NCBI GenBank assembly: GCA_001630475.1
Contig: KV419412.1
Coordinates: 332,867 to 396,866 of the forward strand
Reading direction: 5' to 3'
Length of the DNA: 64,000 bases
From: Sistotremastrum niveocremeum HHB9708
Lineage: Eukaryota; Basidiomycota; Agaricomycetes; Sistotremastrales; Sistotremastraceae
A program made the translations under genes and the position numbers. The number at the start of each line of letters is the position of its first letter. The stretch's first letter is position 1. The notes under the pieces are model-generated. The model was not told the DNA's origin. It saw nothing but the letters and a program-made list of their open reading frames with translations, and searched no databases. Shown here one piece after another: positions 1-9,861 of this stretch.

Positions 1-1070
1 GCAAATGTCTGCAATAGCAAGGACTGGCATCAACAATTGAAAGAGCACGCATGTCGAGGTACGTCTTGATCATAGCTTTCTTCATTTAACCTATGTATTG
101 ATTATGTATGCTGTCAGATCTAGTGATGATGATGATTTCGTAGGTATGCATCAGTACTTCTGCGAGGATTTTTCGAACGAGTTGCTGGACGGCTTCTTAG
201 TTTCCGATGCCCTATGTTATCGTTGGGTAGGGGTTGAATTTACTTCTTTGAGCGAGGGTCTAAGTGCGATCTTCTGAAAGGTACGTCATGGCGTCACCCG
301 CCGTCAAGCTTGGTTCATGATCCATTCATCTTTATAGCGACCTCCTTACTGCTGGCTGGGACACCCGTAGCCGCAGATCGAACATCGTCAATTTCCTCCA
401 CACGAGCCAATCGAAGTCCTCGGACGATTCCCTCACCGCATCCCGTCTTAAACTCATTGATCATGTTGCTGGGGCGACGGAATCAGAGCAGACTTCGACC
501 GCATGTTCAAGAGTCCAAAGGATCGTACCCGGACTCTGTACACCTCGGCTTCGCTCTCCATCCTCTGTCGATTTCTTGCCGATCATTAGTTAGATCCTCT
601 GGTCTTCAATATTGAGCGGTATTGAGTGACTTTCTGGAGAGCAGAACCATCACTTGCGAATCCCTCGAGGACGAAATTCGGATGTCAGCAATTATACACC
701 CATTTGTTCTTGTCCTGTCCACCAGGTTAGTCCTGAAAGTCTATTTCTAACGACGCTTCAATTAAGTTCGTGTTCATTTCAGATGGAGATAGCTGTCAGC
801 TTCGACAGCGGTAATATCAGCTGCGGTACGTCCAACTTCTTCTTATCACTTCGTCTTCTTGGCCTCATACTAGTCGGCTTGCAGAGATAACGAACCGTGC
901 AGCCCGCTTGCTTAAGGTCTCCCATGCAGCATGGCATAACAGGCTTCGAATCTCGCGGAATTGGCGTGGTCAAAGCATCCCCGTTGTATGGAACTGTGAT
1001 GGTGTCCAGATAGGTGCTCAACCCAGATGGCAGGTGCACATGCCGCGGCGAGACGAAAGAGAAAAATGAC
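1..1070 (+). pseudogene. remnant of a MYND zinc-finger gene, 3' part
   Basis: Bases 1-57 read as the second half of a MYND zinc finger (VCNSKDWHQQLKEHACR), cut off by the window edge, and are followed by a good donor (GTACGTC at 59). With an acceptor at 144 the frame continues as GMHQYFCEDFSNELLDG. Further coding-like pieces lie at about 330-590 (for example RADFDRMFKSPKDRTRTLYT) and 893-1070 (ITNRAARLLKVSHAAW, ending in TGA). They sit in different frames and I could not join them all by normal splice sites, so the 3' part looks decayed. MYND fingers are protein-interaction modules of many unrelated fungal proteins, so no function is claimed. It could also be a live gene whose introns I have missed. 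Confidence 0.35.
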
Positions 1071-1079
1071 TGTGATGGA

Positions 1080-1575
1080 GACGGATATTACACACGATGA
1101 TAGAACTTAACAATGAGAACGACGGACGGATGGACTCGGGACTGCGACAAATTTGAAAAGAGCACACGATAGGTTCATGAGCAGAGAAATAATCAGTACA
1201 AACCTTTTACAGACTGAATGTTCGGCGCCTAATACTGGAAACGAAATAGCCGACCATCGCCATCATCATCGATTAGTAGCAGCTGTTGAGGACGCTGATA
1301 AGAGCAACGCCGTCTCACTCCAAGTAAAGCTTCGCCACCTCAGTTGGCTCCGCTGAACAAAGCCACTCCACGTTTCCTTCGTCCTTATCCAGCCAACCAA
1401 TGAGGGCTCGCCCAGACACCTCCTTCAGAACGCTTCTGTAATTTCTCCCAAAACTCTTGGATGCTCTATCATGATACGGAACCCGGTCGTTATCGCCGGG
1501 AGCAATGATGTATTGAAGGAGGATATGAGCCATGAGCGAGGAAGAAGCGTTTCGGAGGGAGATGGATGGATGGCA
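1080..1575 (-). pseudogene. duplicated fragment of the DUF4139-family gene (3' end)
   Basis: This stretch is a diverged copy of the last exon and 3' flank of the DUF4139 gene at 9862-12304. Matching peptide pieces on the minus strand are HILLQYIIAPGDNDR versus HILVRDIVPTSDDDR, and RALIGWLDKDEGNVEW versus VALIRWLNKKEGKVEW. Downstream non-coding words match too, such as ACACGATGATAGAA. Homology ends near 1575 at the left edge of the last exon's middle part, so only about 90 residues remain, without the rest of the protein. The similarity looks like roughly three bases in four by eye. It is a truncated duplicate and probably non-functional. Confidence 0.7.
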
Positions 1576-2149
1576 TAGCTTGTGGCACACTCTCTCGAGT
1601 ACGGTGAGTCAGAGTCGTGCTTTTCTACTATCTCAATGAACTCATATCTTCTGATTTCCACATCATCAGATAATAGATCGCACCACGCAGAGACGACTGC
1701 TCTTTCGTTGCTACCGTTAATCCGCTGGCGATACGACTGAAGAAATGGCCATAGCTGCGAATTTGATTCCTCATTCCCGATAATCAAGGTCAGTTCGTAT
1801 CTCTCTCTCTAGCGATATAATCTGAATTTTAATTGATTTTCATAGGTCGAACCCTTCACGAGCCTATCCTCGGGAACTACGATGCATGAATATTCACTGA
1901 ACGACTGGTCGCGCATGAAATCCAGTCCTGCAAAACCTTCGTCAGTCGGTTCGATCTATGCTCCATCAAAACCACGAGTCTAAGGCTATTTTGGCAGACG
2001 CAATATTTCCCTTTACTGCAACACTAAAACCAAGAAAGGTGCGCAGTTCGATCCAGATCTTCGATCATTGGATGTCCATTCTCATGACGATTCAATTCAA
2101 GGTCTTCAAAATCAATACGTCTGTTCGTTTGTCCCACATGTGAAGCCTG

Positions 2150-4279
2150 AACCCAGCCGACTCATTTACTAGACGGGACTGATGCACAAATTGGAAGCAA
2201 CGGCAATCAGTATCGAAGATCATCAAAGTTCGAAGACTCCCCTGATGCGTTGACTTCGCAGACGACGGCGTCCGCGACGTCAAGCTTTATCCCCTACATA
2301 ATATGAGTGGACCGGCTGCTGTTGAGAGGACGGAACCAAGCGCTTAGATGTTGATATTTTGCGTGGTACGTGCTCGTCTACCTTCACGACACGTCAATCA
2401 CGATTGACCATGGTTTCGCAGTGATTCGGCTTGAGAAGATGCCTTGGCGTTATACTGTGCGTCCTCAATGGTTTCAGCCTCGAGTCTTGACAGGTCTTGA
2501 CCCCTCGATCAGCCGCAAGGGCATATTCGGACTGAACAACGGAGGCGGTCTTTTTTGGTTAGCTCCCCCCAGCCTCATGATCATCTTCGTCTAACCCTTG
2601 TAATCTTTGACAGCGAAAGAAGTCTGAAAGGCTTGAAAAGCCATCTGCGAGCTCAAAGGTTGGTCCACGACAACCACCATCTTCCTCATTGCGTATCGCT
2701 TACGATGAGACTTCTCTGATGTAGGTATATAGCGATGTCGCGACACATCCATAGTGTCCGCGTCAGCGCTTCGCCGGCGTCTCCCACCTCGGACTCAAGT
2801 ACGTCCTCCAATATCGTCCAGTCTTTTATTCCTCATTTCATGATCGTGATCTAGTGGCACAATTCCCTCAACCGAGCTCCTAGCTCCATGTCACAAACGC
2901 GAAGGCGAATCATCGCCGATCACCTCGGCACCTTATCAGCCGTTGCATTCCCTCCGTCCCGACCCTTAAGGCGCGAATCTCGGACAAGACGTCTCTGACG
3001 AGGGTCGGGAGAAGTTTGTGAGGGAGGGTGCGAGGACTATTCCTGGACGAGAACATGGTGGAAATTGCATGTGAGTCCTCGTCTTCTCTATATCAGCGGA
3101 GCATGGTGATTGACTCGGATGTGGTCTTGTAGATCAAGAATCTTTCGAAGTACGTTGATGCTATGTGTGCGGGACTCGTTGCTCATCGTCACGCGCCGAT
3201 GTAGGGGCTCGAGATGCTACTTCCCTGTCTTCGTCAAGGGTGCGAATCTATCAGTCGGAGCCCTTCCCTTCTCGCAAGGCGACGTACGTACTTCATTGGC
3301 CATTCATCTACCATACTCTGACGATGGTCCAAGGCGAAGTAAGTCTAATCAATACTCATTCAAGCTACTCTCTCACAATGTTCCAGTTCTCATTCTGCGG
3401 CGCCATCGAAATGGTACGACTTTATATCGGCACTCGGTCCGGAAATCACTAATCGAGACCAAATCAATAAGTGGGTAACATCACGTTCAAACGCAGCATC
3501 ATCAAGAACGGAATCGAGAAGTTCGCTCTCAAGCAACCTATATTCCTCCCTTCGCCTATCGACCCTCTGTATTCCGCTAAGCTGAGTTCGACCTAATGTC
3601 TCGATCGATGCGAACTAATGCCGTATTGTTGTAGCTTATCTTCGAAGGTTTTAGCGCTGATTACCGTACGTTCCTTTCGACATCGCCTTCGCTGTTTCGT
3701 GCTGAAGGCAGGCTATAGATGGAGACGGAAAGCAGTAAAGCATGGACACGTGTGTCTCGCTTCCATCATAGAAGTGCAAACCTCACGAGTTCGTTACGGG
3801 ACTGTCGCATACAAGCAAGCTGCTCTGAACGCTATTGCGTATCTCCAGAAAGTACGTTCGGTCTTCGATCTTCGCCTTACGTCATCGTGCTCACTGTTTG
3901 CTTTGCAGGTTGGATACAGTACGTCCACCCCATCCTTAACTATACCACATCCCCTTACGACATGAACGCAGCTCGCAAACAAGCTTACCTACTCCTCTCC
4001 GTCGCGCCGATCGAAAGTCATGTCGGAGCAGTCTTCGTACGTGCCATTCCCTCTATACCGACCTTGCCCATAAACTGACTCTTGTCATGTCATAGGATTC
4101 TCCATATGCTTGTGTCACGCTCGTGCTCCCTCTTGGGATCTTTGATCATGTCAGTGATTCATCCTTCTTGGCAGCCATAGTATACTGATGTGACATTGTA
4201 GGATATTCTACCAAAGCCAAAGGGCTTGGAGAAACATAACTTTGGACAGTGTGCAATCCGGAGTGATGGTATTCTTTGA
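2150..4279 (+). pseudogene. formamidase / acetamidase pseudogene
   Basis: Ordered pieces match fungal formamidase (FmdA_AmdA family, which hydrolyses formamide to formate and ammonia). They are a LSGP..VE.TEPG-like stretch near 2300, GIFGLNNGGGLF near 2525, ARTIPGREHGGNC near 3030, KNLSKGSRCYFPVFVKGANL then SVGALPFSQGD at 3140-3290, FCGAIEM near 3400, ITFKRSIIKNGIEKF near 3480, LIFEGFSADY at 3637, TVAYKQAALNAIAYLQK near 3800, ARKQAYLLLSVAPIE near 3970 and ILPKPKG near 4200, with a stop at 4277-4279. Many short introns fit. The frame is broken after TEPS, where a stop and a shift precede the DVDIL piece. The usual GDGE is lost at an intron, and the donor before LIFEGF is damaged. The metal/substrate scaffold is thus recognisable but the gene is very likely dead. 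Confidence 0.8.
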
Positions 4280-4412
4280 ACAGCCTGAAAGAAGTCATAG
4301 AAGTGAGATGTGTGATGTCATGTATGTACATTTGTAAGGGTTGGGTTCAGAATGTGTAAGTGTGATGGCAGTTAGATCAGTATTGATACATCTCTACCAG
4401 AAACAAAGCCTG

Positions 4413-7400
4413 TCAGTGTTGAGGATGCATGTCCAGAAACATGAGCTGCTGCTGGTATTCATGGCTAATACACAGCTGAGAACCAGAGACTCCCATTATG
4501 GTGGGTGTTTTGTAGATAGAAGATATCCACCACTTGCAATTCTTTTGATGATCTATGATCCAACAATCATCAACAAGAGAAAACTTGGGATCCACACTCT
4601 TTGCTAAGCCAAGGGGGTCAGAGATGCTGACTGAGAAGAAGTGATCCTCTAGTTTTGGCTGCTGAGCACCAATGGCTGCACTCCAGATGTGCGCAATGTG
4701 ATAGTCAGATACAGACACAACCTGGGTGCCATCTGGAGAGAATGCCACAGATGCCACCCCCTCAGTGTGACCCTCCAGTATCTGCAGTTGAGCACCAGTG
4801 GTTGCACTCCAGATGCGCACAGTCTTGTCACTAGAGGCAGACACAACCTGTCTGCCATCTGGAGAGAATGCCACAGATCTCACCTCCTTGGTGTGACCCT
4901 CCAGTATCTGCAGTTGAGCACCAGTGGCTGTACTCCAGATGCGCACAGTAGTGTCATCAGATCCAGACACAGCCTGTGTGCCATCTAGAGAGAATGCCAC
5001 AGAATTCACTCGATCAGTGTGACCCTCCACTTTCTGCAACAGAGTACCATAAGGTGCATTCCAGAGCAACAAATTCTTGTCCTGGAGTGCAGACACAACC
5101 TGGGTGCCATCTGGAGAGAATGCCACAGATACCACCCCATCAGTGTGATCCACCGGTGTCTGCAATTGAGCACCAGTGGCTGCACTCCAGAGGCACACAG
5201 TCTTGTCATATGATGCAGAGATAACCTGTGTGCCATCTGGAGAGAATGCCACAGATCTCACTTGATCAGTATGACCCTCCAGTTTCTGCAGCTCAGCACC
5301 AGTAGCTGCACTCCAGATGCGCACAGTCTTGTCATTAGAGGAAGACACAACCTGGCTGCCATCTGGAGAGAATGCCACAGATGCCACCCCCTCAGTGTGA
5401 CCCTCAAGTTTCTGCAGCTGAGCCCCAGTGGCTGCACTCCAGATGCACACGGTCTTGTCATCAGATCCAGACACAATCTGGCTGCCATCTGGAGCAAACA
5501 CCACAGATCTCACATCCTCAGTGTGACCCTCCAGTATCTGCAGTTGACCCCCAGTGGTTGCACTCCAGATGCGCACAGTCTGATCACTAGATGCAGACAC
5601 AACCTGGGTGCCATCTGGAGCAAATGCCACAGATCTCACCTCCTTGGTGTGACCCTCCAGTATCTGCAGTTGAGCTCCAGTGGTTGCACTCCAGATGCGC
5701 ACAGTCTTGTCACTAGAGGCAGACACAATCTGGCTGCCATCAGGAGAGAATGTCACAGAATTCACCCAGTCGGTGTGACCCTTCAATTTCTGCAGCTGAA
5801 CACCAGTGGCTGCACTCCAGATGCGCACAGTCTCATCATCAGATCCAGACGCAATCTGGCTGCCATCTGGAGAGAATGCCACACACCTCACCCAATCTTT
5901 GTGGCCAGTGAGAATTCCTTGAAAGACATCCCACTGCTGACGGTGAGTGTCACTCAACCTGGGCCAAGCACACTGAGTTTGCATATAATGCTGCCTCATG
6001 TAGGAGAATGCTGGCAACCACAATAATGCAGATCGGTAGATCTCATGGGGGTAGGTACTGATGAGTTGCCAACTTTCAAGAACAAATTTTCGAGCATCAA
6101 TAACTCTTGATAGGAGGTCTTCATTAAACTTTGGAATAAATAATTTCTTGAGTATATAAGTAATGGCTGAGCTGGTAGACTTACTGTTATGAATAGCTGC
6201 ACACTGTACAGAGCATCAACAGCCACCTTCAACTGATTGCAAGATTGCAAGTATTCCACCCAGTGCAATACCTGAGTCTTCAGGAAGACATCTAACAGGT
6301 TTTGACTCTCTTTATCCATCATGCAAGATATCAAATGTGATGACCAGAACACACATGCATATTGCAGTCTTTCATCAGACTGGGCACCTCCCAATTTATT
6401 GGATGACTGGAGTGAAATATGACCATCCATCTTCCATGTATTTATGATTGCCATGAAGCACTGCTTTGCCAACTGAAGATGTGATGCAGATGGATGACGG
6501 AAGAATGCATTTGACCGTTCAGGTGTGGTCAAGAAGTCAGGAAATGAGGCATGGAATGGGGAAACTTTGACATTTTCACCAGGTGGCATATGTATGACAG
6601 ATTGAATGGCGCGCAGATGTGCATCAACATCAACAGGTTTCAAGCCAAGGAGGCTTGCAAGACCTGGAATGGTGAGTGGGACGCGGACTGTGATGATCAC
6701 ATGCATCAGATTGAGCATGATGTATCTCTCCTTCTCAGTCAGTTTGTGATAACGGTCTTCCAGCACCTTGGCATAGAGGGCATCAATTGGACCCAGCACT
6801 GAAGACTCATCAACATCATTGTCAATCAACTGACGAAGACGTTGTTGAGGAAGGTCAACGTCCCAGTCATTCACAAACTTGCATACAGTAGATGCATAGA
6901 TGAACAAAGTCTTTGCGCGAGCGGCAAGGACCTGGATGTCGCGCTGACATGACTCTGAATTGATGTTGCTGTCAGGAAAAGCTTCAGGCCGTAGCTCTGT
7001 GTGAAGATACGTAGTGATATCAGTTTGTACGATCTTCTCGTCGATATCGTGAAGGGAGCAGAGACGATCGAGTTGTTCTTTGTGATATCCCGTAAACGCA
7101 GATCCTGGTCGGCATGTGATGAAGATTTTGACCGGAAGAGACGGCGAGTGTCGGAAGATGATGTCCAGGAAGGAACGAACATTCTTGACATCTGAACATT
7201 CATCAAGGGCGTCAATGACAATGACTAAGCGAGTGTCATGTTGTCGAAGAACATCAAGGAACAGCTTTTTGAACTGCTTTCGCATGTCGACGGTGTTGGT
7301 CAGATCAGAGTCGTCACGTAGAGCTTGCGTGATGGCAGATGCTAGACGGGGGTGATTGATGGCCATACCATAAACAATGGTGACTATGATACGATGCACG

Positions 7401-8942
7401 TGGGTGCATTCTTCAATGGCACGGGAACAGAAGAAACTGGCACCCAACATGCCTTGAGACTTTAGGCGCTCGCAGAAGGTATACGCGATGGTTGTCTTCC
7501 CGGTACCAGCCATCCCGTTAAGCCAGTATATATTTGGCGTGGAGGAATCTTCGCTCCATTTCGAGAGTTCTTCGAGGATCTCCCGGCGGGTGTCCTGGGT
7601 ACATGCTCCGCGCGAAACAGGAGCACCAGCACCTTGAAGACCCTCAAGCGATACATCAAACCTCGCAGACGTTGCTGGATTCAACCTCTCTAGAAGCTTT
7701 TGCTACAACACGACCAATCAACACGTGGATGATAACACGACATCGAGGACTGACTTACTTGACTCTCCGAGATCACAACATCATAGATGCCTTCCACTTT
7801 GAATTCAATGTTGAGGCCGGCCTTGAACTGTGAATAGCGTCAGACGTTTGAGCGGCAGTAGATGTAGAAGGCGACGACATACGAGGTACGTATCGCATGC
7901 ATCAGTGATGGAGCGCATAGAATCGATAATATCGCTAGCGTCCTTCGAACCTTCAGCGAAACGTCTTGCCACGTTATGCTTCTTCTTTATCTCGAGCTTC
8001 TTACCCTCCTCTTCGCAGACACTGACGGAGCGATTAGTCATGACTAGCAATCATCATCCAAGAGACTCACGCGACCAGCTCACCCAGCCTGTCATTGATG
8101 ATAGCAGGCAGAGGTGAACCTCGATACTGAGCGATAGTATCCGCGATTGCCTTGACTCTTTTTGCTATCATCTCGACTTGCTCTTGATTGCTCCGAGTCA
8201 ACTGACATTCAGTCAAGATTAAAGATGCATGCATGTCGAAGAAATCAAGAAAGCGTACTTCAGCCGCTTCAACCAACGCTAAGACGCCACCCACTACTGG
8301 CTTGAGAATCGGGTTGACATCGGCTACTTCATTCAGAATTTTGAGGGTAGTTCTAAAGCCTTGCCAAGCGACGGCCAACGCAGAGTAAAACTTCGAATGC
8401 GGGTTGCTGGAGATGTCGGCTGGCTGAGCCAGATCCTCTTGTGGATCCGTAGGTGCAGTGAGCTCGGGGGACGATGCAACTGGCGCTGGTGCGCGTGGCT
8501 GTGCAGATGAACTCGAGGCATCGCCCGACAATGAGGAATAGGGCGATGGCGAGGGACTTGGTTGGGTATAACTGAATGATCCGACATGAACAAGCTGAGG
8601 ATCGCGAGGAAGAGGAGTGGACGCTGGAGCCACTGAGGGCACTAGTGATGTGACTGCGAGCATAGAGGAAGCCACAGAGTCATGGGATGGAGGCGGGACA
8701 ACACGAATTTTCGGAGTGAGCAATGAAGCGGATGTGTCTGCCGCAGAGACGTGCGAGGTGGATGCGACGCCGGGGAGGGGATTGTAATCGGGATAGGGAG
8801 GGGAAACGGGAAGGTGAGACGGCGAGTCAAGAGGTTGATGCGACGTCCCTACTGAGGAGGGAAGCTTTGAAGGCAACGGAGAACCGGTTTTGTTTCGCAT
8901 TTTGTCATAGATTGCTTTCGGCTTGTTCAGGATTTTCTTCAT
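4413..8942 (-). CDS. NOD-like receptor: MLKL-like helical domain, NACHT, WD40 repeats
   Basis: Six exons give one frame of about 1418 aa: 8942-8259, 8201-8071, 8021-7883, 7827-7759, 7702-6185 and 6128-4413, with introns of 49-57 nt. The order is a Pro/Ser-rich tail, then a helical region (from AWQGFRTTLKILNEVADVNP, about residues 170-320) resembling the MLKL-type four-helix domain of agaricomycete NLRs. Next is NACHT with Walker A GMAGTGKT and Walker B LVIVIDALDEC, then ten 42-residue WD40 repeats, and the family's usual C-terminal DDCWIIDHQKNCKWW. STAND proteins of this build act as ligand-gated oligomerising switches, and fungal members control heterokaryon or cell-death reactions (family knowledge). 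The function of this one is inferred. The start is the first ATG of the frame; an upstream exon cannot be excluded. The WD40 exon has AT-richer, repetitive codon use compared with exons 1-4. Confidence 0.9.
4647..5906 (-). repeat. ten tandem 126-bp WD40 repeat units
   Basis: Ten uninterrupted units of 126 bp (42 aa: GHT..V.SVAFSPDG.Q..S to the next GH) lie head to tail in the last exon of the NLR gene. Units are strikingly alike at DNA level, for example CCATCTGGAGAGAATGCCACA recurs on the plus strand. Differences cluster at unit positions 4, 5, 7, 21, 23, 28 and 40. Such internal homogeneity is known from HET-E/HNWD-type receptors and is usually explained by repeated recombination between units. 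Confidence 0.95.
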
Positions 8943-9861
8943 GACTTCAGGTTTCTCCAAAGCTGATGAATTCGATCGGTGCGACAGAGCGACTCCGTGC
9001 GAGAAGAGCTGAAGGGCAGCACGTGTAGTCGTGGTACCAGTAGTGCCTTGTCGCCGGCTCCGTTAGCTAGACGCCGTTCGTTGGCTGTGCATGTGCACTT
9101 ATATTCTCGTCAGAGCGTGTATCAAGGCTTCGCGGTCCAATGACATTTTTAAATTGAAGCACTATAAGCCAGATTAAAGTCAATGGATTTGCGTGCAAAT
9201 GACGAGGTGGTTTACTGATAAAAGCCTGACAGGTTCTGCGGATTTTCTTTTTCGCATCGGGAGCGTTTCTAGTCACGGTGGTACTTGGCCAGCACGAGTG
9301 CTGAACATTCCGACTTAACAGACATGTTTGTTCGCCAATTACTGTAGAGTCTTTGAGGATTCCTAGAAGGTCAGAATTGGTTCAGAACAGTTCGTGTCGG
9401 ACTCCGATACGGACGAGGGAAAATAGCCCAGTTGTGGTCGAGCTTAGAGCTTAGAGCCTCAGGCTCATATGCATCTTGCGCAATTGCCCTAAAATATTAT
9501 TCGATTCATCACTACCTACGCCAGCATAGGCTACATTTTTTCTTCCAAGCCTACAACTGATCATGATGACCGTCAAGCGAAGCGCTCATTTCGAGAGCTC
9601 TCAGCTCAGGGAAGAAAGGAAAGAGAAAGATGCAATTGAAAAAAATGCATAATTGTGGTACTGGTTAAGACTGAGGTTATACACGATGATAGAATTTATA
9701 CATGACAATGAAGAACGGGTGGATGCAGGGGAGAGACAAATTGGGGAAGAATACACGACGATTAGAGAGAAAAAAAAAGCATGCAAAGCCATAAGCATGA
9801 CGCGACCGAATGACCGGCGCTTAAGAGTTCAGAGGAGACAGTTCCCTATCGCCATCATCGC
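8943..9861. other. intergenic region
   Basis: About 900 bp between the NLR start and the 3' end of the DUF4139 gene. It must hold the NLR promoter (minus strand) and the DUF4139 terminator. Short direct repeats (GAGCTTAGAGCTTAGAGCC near 9440) are visible. I see no coding signal or RNA gene. Confidence 0.5.

Noticed and set aside
4647-5906. CRISPR-like or satellite array
   Set aside because: The 126-bp repeats are contiguous without spacers and encode in-frame WD40 units; the genome is eukaryotic.
5262-6026. Long plus-strand reading frame (254 codons) opposite the WD40 region
   Set aside because: It is the antisense shadow of the ten WD40 units: the same 42-residue period appears in it, and no domain is recognisable.
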